From Anticarsia gemmatalis (lineage: Eukaryota; Arthropoda; Insecta; Lepidoptera; Erebidae), in assembly GCF_050436995.1 (NCBI RefSeq), contig NC_134751.1, positions 2,790,001 to 2,854,000 on the forward strand: a stretch of 64,000 nucleotides of DNA. The letters are read 5' to 3'. Shown here piece by piece: positions 35,883 to 46,998 of the stretch. The position numbers were made by a program, and so were the translations under genes. Under the pieces are notes generated by a model. It did no database searches. It had not been told where the DNA came from and saw only the letters and a list, made by a program, of their open reading frames with translations. Within the stretch, counting starts at the first letter, position 1. The number at the start of each line of letters is the position of its first letter.

Positions 35883-38801
35883 ATCAGGTATGTCGCAAAG
35901 AATGTCGTAAAGAATTAGACGAGAGTAGTGTAGAACAAGGATGATGTCTGGCATGAAATAAAAATCGAAGCAGATCTTTCGTTTACGCCTACTTGCACTG
36001 TACGATTTTTGTCCTGGGTGAAGCAGTAGCTATGATCAGCGCCTCTAACGGGCGCCGTAGGAACTATTTTTGCAGTACATTTTAAATGTCAAAGTCTTTA
36101 GAGACGTTAGAAAAGTATGTGCTGTGTCTTGAAATAATGTTAGGATTAAAAAAATTACAGTCTTCTACATGACGTCATCAAATCAAATCCTACGCATTGC
36201 GGAACATGAATGCCGCTCCTGAACCAGGCCTAAGAAACCATAACATTAAATTTTCAAAACCCAGAGGCATTTTCTAATAACTCAAACAACTGGGGCCCAT
36301 TAATTTTGATTGCACAGAGAATCTATTTCGCACATGTTTATTCTATGTCTCGCTGTAATAAAACAGAATACGGTTTTCAATTTATAGGGTAGGTTGTCAA
36401 AGTTTAGATGAAGAAAGGCGTAACGAGAACAAATAACCTTTGTATGTACTATGAATAGCTAAATGTAGATAGTTTATTTTTGACTGACGTAAAGACATGA
36501 TGCTTGTGCTGTTGTAAAATTGGGCCGAATTTGATGACAGTAAGAAGTATTTCTTCGCAAATTAAGGCATGCTATTGTAAGGTGCTTTGTAGTTATCACA
36601 GTATCGATAAAATAGCATGGCTAAATATGTACATGCTTTAATTTTAGATTCACCCTGCTTTCCCAAAAAAGACATGAAACCCTTCAAAGACTACAATGAT
36701 AAGAAAAAAAAGTGTAATATCAGGTTTTTTAATATCTACCAATTTTACGATCTAACGTACGATCGCATACGATACCATCAGCGTATCAATATCCCATCAC
36801 AATGAACAAATTAAATTGAACAAATGAGTACTTATGCTGTTTTTTCACCGAGGTGGTGCGATGTGATATAATTTCAGTAACTAGTTCCAAGCTCGGCCGG
36901 CTGAGGGCGTTGTTGTTTGTCTTTGCGATTAGTATTAGGACTGAAGTTTATTTACGCGCACATAGCAGTTAGTTGATGCCAATTTCAAAGGTTTTAACGG
37001 TTGCGTTTAACTTGCAATTATGATGATTATCCATGTAATATAATTTATTTATTTTAAAATTCTGCTCTTAACTAATATAAATAATTGCTTATTTAAAATA
37101 GCCCACAGCGAGGCTGAAGTGAGGTCGAAAATCATTAATGGAAAAATAAAACGATTTAAATGTACACAGCTTTTTCTGGTAAATTAAATAGGTAAATACC
37201 GATTAACATATCCATTTAAAGTATTTATTATTTAAAGAATAAACTGTGGTGACGAATCTTTGTCAATCTAATATGGATATTTTTACTTTTGCAAAGATAA
37301 CAGACTAGATTTTGATGCAGCTAAGTACTCACACACGGAATATCATGAAAGTCTCCGTAAAACAGATGTTAACGTGATCGCCACCTATTGCGTTCATATA
37401 TTATTCTATGGGTTTGATTACTACACGGAACAAACATTTGTGCGATCAACAATTGCTTAGGGCCTGGTGGTACTTGTAGTCCGTTTTTCTTAAGTTTTAA
37501 AAAGTACATAGCACGACTATCATATAAGCTACATAATATTAAATGTAGCGGTAAATCTTTACACGCAGACGCAAGTCATGGGCGAACACTTTACATAACA
37601 CATTATGAACAATAAATACAACATGAAAGGTTGATGAAGGTTCTAATTGGAAAACTTAATGGAAGTTCCGTCCATTCATTTAATTAGGCAGTGTTTGGCC
37701 ACACAACTAATTTACATGTCGGATTGATTGTTATTTACACGGTACACTAACAAATTAATTCTACTAACTAACCAATTTATTGTAGCTTGATATTTGAACA
37801 AGTAATTAAAATATAGGGGAAAGACTAAGCTAAATAGATGGTAATAAATTGTCAACCAAAACGTAGTGATTTTACGTGCAATGCAAGAGCGCAAAAAATA
37901 TGAAGTAAAGTGTTTTCTCTGGATTTTAGAGACTTAATTTATTTGTATAATATGATTGTCTGATTTTAGTTATAATTTTAAGGCAAAAAGTACAATTATT
38001 AGTTTACTTTTCGCATTTGTGAGACTCACTCACTTTTTTATAGTGAGACAATTTCCATTGTCTCAAAGACGTGATCGACTAGAAAAAAAATAGTAAAAGG
38101 AAATTAAATTAAGTTACAGAAATAGTCAGTTGGATTACATGTTAAATGAACTTCTTTATAAGAAGTCTGTATAGTGTTCGCGTAAAACAACATCAGGCTT
38201 TATTTAGCGCCCGCGGGTAGACCGATGCCATGTAAATTTATTAAGTATTTGTTACAATCGCGTAACTTATCGTTGCCACTACAATAGTAACAAACCGTTA
38301 TAAATACCGCCGCTAAGAGATCGGGATGATTTTACTCTCCCATACCAAATTAGAAACAAATCAACCGGATTTTGGCAGTGGTCAGAAACCATGTAGTATC
38401 TCTGACCGTTTCAACCAAATAATATATGGTAGCCTGGCCTAAGACCTTATAAAAGAATGTCGTATATATGTATGACTTGAAGCTCTGCCTATCCCTTTTT
38501 ACACTAAACTAAATTATAATATAGTCTTGAAGTCAATCTACCTATAATATGTGAGTAACTGCAGCTAGTCATATTTATACTATTGCGCCATTAACTGGAA
38601 GCGGGTAGTCAATTCATTTTCAAGTACTAAGTCTGAGATCTAGAGTTAATCACAGAGCGGGCCGAGCCTGTAATCAAACCTGTACTTATGAAAGGTCACT
38701 CTCGGTTACTACCTCTAACATTTGAACGAAAAATATGAACATGCTCTTGATTTATATACATACATATGTGTTATTTAGCACATAGCTTCTTATGTGATAA
38801 A
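35883..38801. other. AT-rich DNA with one M1 piece, no gene seen
   Basis: Apart from the M1 fragment at 36033-36103, the only notable structure is a perfect hairpin at 38044-38065 (arms TGAGACAAT and ATTGTCTCA, loop TTCC). Frames of 60-62 codons at 36617-36805 and 37712-37894 are AT-driven. Confidence 0.5.
36033..36103 (+). mobile_element. M1 internal fragment
   Basis: GATCAGCGCCTCTAACGGGC, GCCGTAGGAACTATTTTTG and CAGTACATTTTAAATGTCAA in family order; both ends lost. Confidence 0.75.
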
Positions 38802-38972
38802 CTAGTTGAACCACGCGGGTCTGCCCACATTCATACTTGTATCCCCTATTAAATCTCTTACCGCGTCTTCCACTATCCACGCAAAATTTCATTTAAATTG
38901 GGTAATGATGTGCCTAATAAATACAAAAATGTGGATATACCAGTACTTTCCCATTTACAATATTAGTATAGA
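38802..38972 (-). mobile_element. Helitron-like element, third body type
   Basis: Reverse orientation. The 3' end reads CTAGTTGAACCACGCGGGTC at the left and the 5' end is CAATATTAGTATAGA at the right, with A (38801) and T (38973) flanks. The ends match the other Helitrons while the 171-bp body differs. The 65-codon frame over it is incidental. Confidence 0.72.
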
Positions 38973-39411
38973 TTTAGGAACACGCAACACCTTTTTCGTT
39001 TAAAAAATTAGTTATAATCGATGTTTAATTTATTATTACTTTCATAATACTCGGATAATATTACAGTAGGTGAGTGCATCCTTCAGATGTATTATTATCA
39101 TCGATTAGTTTGCATTTCGCACCCACGGGAAATTACAACACGCCTCGCGCTTGTTCACATATTAGTCAATAGGAAACAATTAACAAATGCTTTCATTCGC
39201 AGTATTGCGAAAGTTCTATAGATAATATTGATGGCAGAGTTGAATGCTACAGTTAAGAATAAACAGTAAATACCTAAGCTACGCCTTATTATAGTAAATT
39301 GGTGGGGCCATCGGCGGTAACGCTTTGCTGAAATATGAAAAGTTTTAATCTACCAATGGCGTTACTACCAATGAGGGTTATTGTCTCGAAGTACTTTTAC
39401 CTGACTTGTAA
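38973..39411. other. AT-rich DNA, no gene seen
   Basis: Nothing recognised. Confidence 0.5.
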
Positions 39412-39675
39412 TCTATACAAATATTATAAAGCTGAAGAGTTTGTTTGTTTGAACGCGCTAATCTCAGGAACTACCAATCCGATTTGAAAAATCTAAACTT
39501 CCAATTTTAAACTTTCAGTGTTAGATAGCCTATTTATCGAGGAAGGCTATAGGCTATATATCATCACGTTACGACCAATAGGAGCAGAGTAACAGTAAAA
39601 AATGTAAAAAAAACGGGGAAAATTATGACGCATTCTCACTTATGTGGCGCAAGCGAAGTTGCGCGGGTCAGCTAG
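39412..39675 (+). mobile_element. Helitron-like non-autonomous element, copy 4
   Basis: Begins TCTATACAAATATTATAAAG, ends TTGCGCGGGTCAGCTAG, with A|T flanks and an intact CGCAA/TTGCG terminal hairpin. It is slightly longer (264 bp) because of a short insertion, AACTTCCAATTTTAAACTTT (about 39496-39515), with a partial internal repeat. Confidence 0.86.
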
Positions 39676-40216
39676 TAATTTAAAATTAGAGCTTTTTTCT
39701 ATGTAATCGTAATATTTGGACACGTTCTGTATACATTTCTTCAGGGATAATTGTAAGCATTATACATACTTGGTTAATATTTTTTGAAGATTTCCGCGCC
39801 ATTAAAGACTTAATATACAAATTAACATTAATGATATTATTTCACAGGTAGTATAGCAAAAATTTGATAATATTATGTTTGTCATTTATTTAATAGTACT
39901 TATATAACAACCATGTAAAACGTCCCAATAAACAATACAAACGGTATCTTTTCTCAACTTCAATGAACATACATAACAGATTTCATAATCTCACAATCCA
40001 GTAAGCGAGCTTAGGTAATCGAGGTATTATTCACATAAACAAGACGTAACGCAGGGCGGCGGCAGTAGGGTAGCCATGAGCCGACCGAGGACTCCTTGTT
40101 GAAAACCAGCGAATCAAAACGTGCGATCTTTAATGACGGGTGGCACTTGCATTTTGTGTAGGGTGACTTATTTTTAATAGGCATTTTTTATAGCAATTTT
40201 TTGTTTTTTTTCTCGA
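39676..40216. other. AT-rich DNA, no gene seen
   Basis: A GC-richer patch at 40045-40145 (GCAGGGCGGCGGCAGTAGGG) is not identified. Confidence 0.4.
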
Positions 40217-40320
40217 ACCTGTACTTGGTCAGCGTGGTGGACTTAAGGCTTAACTACTCCCTCATTACGGATGCAGACCCTTGCCCAGCAGTGGGACGTT
40301 AATGGGTTGAATTGATTGAT
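40217..40320 (+). repeat. LINE/SINE 3' tail fragment
   Basis: ACCTGTACTTGGTCAGCGTG, GTGGACTTAAGGC and ACCCTTGCCCAGCAGTGGGA followed by AATGGGTTGA match the 3' tail shared by moth RTE-like LINEs and SINEs that use it. No reverse transcriptase is present. Confidence 0.6.
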
Positions 40321-40680
40321 ATTTATATTTATTATTGTTATTGAAAGATAATTAAGTTAACTGTGTCCACGTGCAAATTGGAATTCAAATCGGTTGCAGT
40401 TACAAGATTTATGACGCGAATCTGATTAGAAAAGGAGTTTATTTTTTCTTACACGCTCTAAAACCTTTGTTTCAAGAGACAATTTTACGGCAGAGTAAAT
40501 AAATTTACACAAGTAATCAAACCTTTGTCTAGAGGACACTAGGTTACGCTTGACATATTGAACTCACAAAAATAAAAAAATATATTGATTGTGTAATATA
40601 CTTCATATAAATACAAATACGAATATTCTACAACAGAATCAACTTCAAACCATTGACACTTGTATCTGAAAATACCTAAA
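40321..40680. other. AT-rich DNA, no gene seen
   Basis: Nothing recognised. Confidence 0.5.
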
Positions 40681-40870
40681 AAATCCTTCTAAGGGCCGCA
40701 CTTCAAACGGTCGCTTTATCCTCTCAAGGTAGTGATACCCTCGCCCGCAGGCTGCCACCCTCGAGGGGGGGAGTCGAGTACCTACGTGAGGGGTGGAGGG
40801 GGCGTTCTTTGTCTGCGCGCCGTCATTACTTTGTCAAAGGTCCTTGGCAAGGCGCGATTCTAAGCCACAT
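40681..40870. other. GC-rich island with G runs
   Basis: An unusually GC-rich block for this window. G runs at 40764-40802 (GAGGGGGGGAG, GAGGGGTGGAGGGGG) could form a quadruplex on the plus strand. GCGCGCCGTC and AAGGCGCGATTC add CpGs. It could be regulatory or a repeat piece; no exon is recognised. Confidence 0.35.
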
Positions 40871-42255
40871 ACGTGTTATCCTGTATAAGAGAACCACTGC
40901 ACAATACACTACTTTGTACTAGTGGTTTCGGAGGCTGAAAAACATTTTTATTTCACGTTCCCCTAGCTTTTTTCTTCTATATCAGCTTATTATTTCTGAA
41001 GCGGATTATTGTTTGGAGTATAAATAGAGACTAATTCTCGTTCTTTTATAATCCTTTCGCAATATTTTTTTGAAATATAAAGTTCTAACGGATGTAATAA
41101 ATAAGGTATAAGATGTTCTTCTTTCTGTAATTGATCGCGTCGGCCATTTATCAACCAATGTTTTATTAAGACTGACACTTTAATATCTGACAAGTATAAT
41201 ATCTTAAGTAACTAGCCATTATCCGCTTTATACTTCATAAAAATCATTTGAGCAGCGAGCAAAATTTCTACTTTCAAAACTAGGATTATTATAGTAATAA
41301 GCTACTTGATAATATCAAAATGTGATGTTCCGTGTTCAATGTTCGAGTGGACTCACGATTACCTGTAATCAAACCATCTCGGAGGTATAATTTGGCGTTC
41401 AAATAGAATCTAAGTCGGTTCGTCAGTAATCAGTTACCACAAGGAGGACGGTACATTAACAGTTGGTCCCCAGTGACCGCTAAACGCGGAGGCTTCAATC
41501 AATGAAGTCACAGGCATAACTGAATTACCGTACGCGGCGACAGACGGCAAAAAGTTGCGCCGTAATGACTTCTGCGTCAAGGGATGAGCTAACAGCGGAA
41601 ATTGTTTCTTTTTGCATTTAAAATTCTTAGGTGATATTTTTCAGTTGTTTTACCTACGTTTACATGTTTAAATACTTTATTTTTTCGCAGTGACTCTGAA
41701 AAACGCAACATTATGCATTCGTTTCATTACAATAAAATGGAATATTCTACTACTGGATTATAATTACAATCAAATTAATGAGACAAAGTAAAATTCGACT
41801 AGCAGTATAATGTCGTTTGCTTTCTGCAAACTGCAAACCTTCAGAATCTAACGAGGACCGAAATACTCACCCATAAAAACGCTACAAATCTTGCCAAACC
41901 TCGTGGCTTGTACCATAAACTATCACTGGCAAGAAACGCCCGACATGCGGACTATCGGTCAAGAGGCCAGACGACAGTTAGCGAGCTCATAAGTGCGCTT
42001 TATGCTCAGCTGACGCGTTATTATGGAGAAGGAAACGGTGTTTGATGACGACAGCCTCCGTATGGAATATGAGGTCAAGGCTGCAACCCTTTGTTTGCTT
42101 TGAAAACTCACAAACGTTTGTAAATATATTACCCTTTTACTTTTGAAGTTATGTTGTTTTTTATTGAAGAACTTCTTACTTTTTGTATTGTACTCTTTGA
42201 ATCCTTTGCGTACATTTACTCTTGAGAACTTATGTATTGTTCTCTTTGACTCCAA
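40871..42255. other. No gene supported; CpG-richer patch
   Basis: 41390-41590 is mixed in composition and could be regulatory. A 98-codon minus-strand frame at 41959-42255 is rich in Ser, Arg and Lys, has no recognisable domain, and covers a small tandem duplication (GTATTGTACTCTTTGA at about 42187, GTATTGTTCTCTTTGA at about 42235), so I do not call it. Confidence 0.35.
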
Positions 42256-42378
42256 TCTATACAGTTTACTTCTAAAAGTGAAGATCTAGTCGTCGCTGAA
42301 CGACACAAATATTACAAATTTTACATACATACATGATATATTATCACGCCTATAAAATAATATTATTTTACAACTAGA

Positions 42379-42432
42379 GATTTCAAGCCTGTGCTTGAAA
42401 TCTGTATTAGTACCTACAATAATACAGATTTC
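42379..42432. other. Two overlapping perfect hairpins
   Basis: GATTTCAAG (42379-42387) pairs with CTTGAAATC (42394-42402), while GAAATCTGTATTA (42397-42409) pairs with TAATACAGATTTC (42420-42432). The GAAATC at 42397-42402 belongs to both stems, so the two folds exclude each other. Confidence 0.7.
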
Positions 42433-44236
42433 AATAATACAATTTTCAAAATATGTACTATTTTTCCATAGAGCTTGCTTGATGACATAAAGCTCTAATT
42501 AAAATAAAAGAATAGCAAAAACTATTAAATTTTTCATTACCAAAGGAAGATTTCTGCAATCTAGCGTTCATTATCTCTACAAAGAAATCATTTCAATCAA
42601 GAATGGGGAAATCCACAAAAGTCTTGCGAATTAAAATTTGAAATGAAACTCGGAATTGAAAAATGTAAGAAGGTCTTATTATAACTTTGTTGAAGAAAAT
42701 AATGGGATTGTTTTAATTAACATATTACACTAACTTGATAATAAAAGTAGTTTAATTAATTATTTATTAATCAATGTTAACTTTATCTAACTTCCAAGTT
42801 TAACGCTTTCCTAAAAATGGTAATAGTAATAGCTTTCTTCGAGAAAACTAAGACAATGCTTTTCTTAGGTTTAGAAAATAAAGAAATAATCTTAAGTAAA
42901 TATTAGTACCTATTCAAGTAGAACTTGATCCAAGAACCAATCCAAGAATGTTTATATCATCCATGTGTAGGTTACATCGATGATAGAGATTATTCGCAGA
43001 GTAAATTCAAGTAGTTTCAAGCACGACTTTACACCGAGATTATGTGCAACATATAATATAAATGAGGTCATCAAATAACCACTGCAAAACCAGAAAAATA
43101 CAAAAATAACTGTTTCCAGAATTAACCAGGCACGCGACGATTTTTTGCTAACACGTCAACTGTAAATCACAGAATCAGGTCATTTTACAACCACAGGCCA
43201 ATTAAAATCCCCAATTAAAGAATGAGAACGAAGAAAAAAATGTTTAACTTTTTTCGCTTCCTGTTTTACAAACGATATACATATATTTCTCTTTATATGG
43301 TCACCCTACTTATATAGTAGCACTTGTCTGCATTATTTAGAGTAAACATCAAAACTGAATTAACTTTATGTAGAGGTGTGGAATAGGAAACCAGGCTTCT
43401 GGATAATGTTAGAGTATTGATACATTTATTGGCAAATGTGTAGATGATTACATAAATCCGAAATGTTATGGGGCACAGTACCGTTGAGGACAGAAACTTC
43501 GATTGCAAATGATAATTTCTAGTATTTTAAATAAATGTCATAGGAGTTTTGGACAACTCATTGGTTTATTCTGAGTAGTTCCCTGCGAGTAATTTTCAGT
43601 GTGACAACGTTCTAGGAATTTTCTTGTCAGTTGTCACCCTGGAAGACAGTTCCCAAGACGACAGAAGATAGCTGGAACTGCTCAAAAATATGTAACTATA
43701 CCGATTCTACCGTTTACAGGGTACGAAGCATTTTTTGTTTTTTTCTAAATGCAAAATGTATACTCACAAATATTATTTTCCGACAGGACTGCAACTCCTG
43801 CGGCTACGATTCGTAATATTAAGTTCTATACTTTACACTACCGTAAAGATAAAACGTCCATTTAAATCTTCACCATAATTTAATTCAGCTAGTCGAATAA
43901 TCGTTTAACATATTATAATAGATTCGCTCTCCCTATAATATATAACAGGTTACAGTGGACCAAGGAAGTACACAGCTGACCGATCACTGATCATTACTTA
44001 CTGACCACGCTGAGCAATTAATTCTATTTACAATCGAACCACCGTTGTTGAGAACGGCTCGATTAATCTAAACCACTGTGGAAATGATAGATAGAAGTAT
44101 AGTTAAGTTAAAGAAAGAATTCAATTATGGAGTCAATTATGGAGAAAAATACAATTTAGTATACTTTATGATGTGATGTGATGATGTGTCAAGGTTATGG
44201 ACAAAAGTGAAATATTCCTTAAGAATGGTGATCAGT
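42433..44236. other. AT-rich DNA, no gene seen
   Basis: Short frames of 61-71 codons occur at 43293-43508 and 43631-43816 with no domain. No repeat is identified. Confidence 0.45.
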
Positions 44237-44400
44237 ACCTCGATTCTCTACCACTAACCACTACCGACAACTGGCTAGTTATAGACAAATTTTGTATGAA
44301 ATTCTGATCAGCGCTTCTAACGTCGTAGAACTATTTCGTCAGTACATTTTAAATGTCAAACTTTCAATACCCGACAGTGCCGAATGTAGAAAATCGCGCT
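44237..44400 (+). mobile_element. M1 short TIR element, full-length copy
   Basis: Begins CCTCGATTCTCTACCACTA, ends GTAGAAAATCGCGCT. All blocks are in order: GACAACTGGCTAG, AAATTTTGTATGAAATTCTG, GATCAGCGCTTCTAACG, CAGTACATTTTAAATGTC. It shares ATCAGTACCTCGATTCTC with the foldback copy at 10616. Confidence 0.85.
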
Positions 44401-45015
44401 GCATGTAAAAATACATTATATATTGATTAATTTGATGTGTTGAATTTTGATATGTATATGACAATGGAACTTGTAAGTAATAATACTACGGGATAACTGT
44501 GTCTTGTACACCCAAAACAGTCCGAACGACAAAAGTTATTCTATTTTTTGATTTTTCTTCGAGTGGAATTATCATGAGATGGCGGTATTCATTTGTTTAT
44601 ACCTGTTCATTCTCTATGTTAACTAAATTATTGAGGAAAGAAAGGTTATTATAATTATTTTTAGAATTAAATAGAGAAATTGGAGCAATATCTCTCAATT
44701 ATGCAAAATACAGGATTTGTGTGAAGTAAACCTTCTGTTACGCCTACAAGTTTACTTATCCATATCCTATACTTAAGCTTGGCATGACTGATTGAAGATT
44801 AAATAATTACGTGCGTATCGCGGTAGGAGATGACTGCACCGCAATGAATCCATGCCAAGCTAGCCGCGCCCTGCGGCGCTGTCTACCTCACTATGCCTTT
44901 CATAGCTTTCAACGTTAGATGTATTTTGAAATTGATATAGAGTAATTTTATTTTGCTTTTCCCTGTTTACAATTTCTTCGTAATTGTAGTTTAAACACTT
45001 AGGGTTAGTTCACAG
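44401..45015. other. No gene seen
   Basis: A CpG-richer patch at 44810-44890 (TAGCCGCGCCCTGCGGCGC) is not identified. Confidence 0.4.
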
Positions 45016-45120
45016 CTTATCAGCGCCTATAATGGGTGTCGTAAGAATAAATTTTGAAGAACATTTTGAGTGTCAAACTCAACATATTCGATAGTAAAGG
45101 CTATAGCAAACAGCACTACA
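45016..45120 (+). mobile_element. M1 decayed copy, first of a pair
   Basis: TCAGCGCCTATAATGGGTGT, CGTAAGAATAAATTTTG, GTGTCAAACTC and TATTCGATAGTAAAGGCT follow the right half of M1. The left half is missing. Confidence 0.55.
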
Positions 45121-45154
45121 GAAAGGCGATTGTCTACTTTTTATTTAAAAAAAA

Positions 45155-45258
45155 CTGACTAGCGCTTCTAATTAGTGCCGTATAAACAGATTTTTAAGGA
45201 TATTTTTAAAGATAAACTCTCGATACCCGATAGTACTGGCTGTAGAAAATTTCTCTCC
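45155..45258 (+). mobile_element. M1 decayed copy, second of a pair
   Basis: GACTAGCGCTTCTAATTAGT, GCCGTATAAACAGATTTTTA, CTCTCGATACCCGATAGTAC and GGCTGTAGAAAATTTCTC; same orientation and same missing left half as the copy just upstream. Confidence 0.6.
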
Positions 45259-46828
45259 AGAAGACTAATACAGCATGTCATACATTTAATAAAGACCAAA
45301 GCGGCAACCGCTTTCATATACCTTATGAATGATTCATACAACATTTTTCAATAAAGCATGAAGCATTAGATCTGTCTAATAAGAACGGAACTCGGCTGTT
45401 ATGGAGAAACGGTTCGCGTTTCAAGCTTTTTATTGATGTACGTAGTATTTCTGTTTTTATTAAGTTCTTTGATCGACTGTGAGGCTTCTGACGGTAAAAT
45501 TGTATAGGTTTTCTTTATTGAACGTGTTTTATGCTGTTTGTAAATGCAGGGACGGTGGCATATGGATTGCAGAGAGACGATATTATTATATTTGTTGCAA
45601 GTTTATCAATTAAGCTTCTATAGTGTCAGAAAGTAGATTTTTTCTTTCAAGAAGTCATTGGACGATAACAGTTTAATGTAATTATGTTGCGTGCAGAGCT
45701 CTGCCTCATGATTCTTCGTCATAACCTACAATATCGTTAATTAACACAAAAACATGTTGGTTGGTTAAAAACATGGTATTATGATTTTTAAACGCATGCC
45801 TAAATTGATCTTGAAGTACAAATTGAGGCATGAAGGGACAATCTATATTTACGCCAAAAGACAATATTTATCTCCAAGAATAAAACTGTAATCCAATCAA
45901 TCCCTTCGAGAAATTTCTAAAACACCAATACAATCTAAACAAAAGCAATCGCAAGCTGAATGCCTAGTCTTATAACCCAGTAATACGCTGCGATGTATAT
46001 CTCCGACCGGCTGATAGATTGTGACGTAGACCGACGTCGAGTGCAACGATGTCAGATAAGATTCTACTTCTATTCTTTGAGATAAGCCCCGGTTCTTTGA
46101 TTTAGAAACATTGAGGGGTTTTATGAGGAGGTCGGGATATTGTTTTTCGTTGATGTTGACTTTCGTTCTTTTAATAAAATTTGTACCTATAGTAATTTCC
46201 GCTATGGGGAAATGGGCGTGGTTTTATGTTTGTTTGTATGTATATGTATATGTATCGTATAAATTAATTTTATTTATTCATTTGTATGTGTGTCTTTGGT
46301 CCCTCGAAAGTAAGTCTTGACAAAATACATACACAAACGAGAAAACTAATATTGATTATTTTATTTTATGAAAACTTACGACAGTTATAGTAATATCAGT
46401 TGTTTTATGCTAAATAGTTCCTGTTTACCAAAAAAAGACATCAACTACGCTCGAACGAATTACAAAGCGAAGCAGCGAAATCACAAAATTCTGATACCTA
46501 AAAAAATATGATCAGAAGCCATATCAACTTGACTACATACTTCGGAGCTATTCGTAAGAAAATGCTGGTAAATTACTGGAAAGTGTTGTGAACGGTCGGG
46601 GTCGGCTTAAACTCGGAATGGTCCAAGTTATGGCTCGCGGGTGCGTTTACATAGGTGGAGAGTAATTTTACTGATATAGGGAGAATGCACACTTGATTAT
46701 TCTTATTAAAGTTTTTATACAGCTTTCACACATAACACAAAATTGCTCCTTATAAAATCGGTCTTAGACGCGAGGAGAATATAGAAAGGTTTAATTTTTA
46801 CGCAAGTTACATTGTGTACTGCTACTGT
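45259..46828. other. AT-rich DNA, no gene seen
   Basis: A TATGTATATGTATATG microsatellite is near 46237. A 69-codon frame at 46111-46320 is unrecognised. Confidence 0.45.
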
Positions 46829-46998
46829 AGCACGATTCTATACAATTGGAACTATCTAGTATCGAGAGTTTGACATTTCAAATGTACTGCCAAAATAGTT
46901 TCTACTGAGCCCGCTAGAAGCGCTGAACCGAATGTCATGCAACATTTTTCGTTATCTAGCCGGTTATCGGTAATCGATAGCAGTAGAGAAATGAGCTA
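46829..46998 (-). mobile_element. M1 short TIR element, full-length copy
   Basis: Reverse orientation: AGCACGATTCTATACAATTG at the left, CAGTAGAGAAATGAGCTA at the right, TA at both ends. Internal GAGAGTTTGACATTTC, TGTACTGCCAAAATAG and CTAGCCGGTTATCGG are in family order. Confidence 0.85.

Noticed and set aside
41959..42255. 98-codon minus-strand frame as a gene
   Set aside because: Basic and Ser-rich without a domain, overlaps a small tandem duplication, and has no splice or promoter context.
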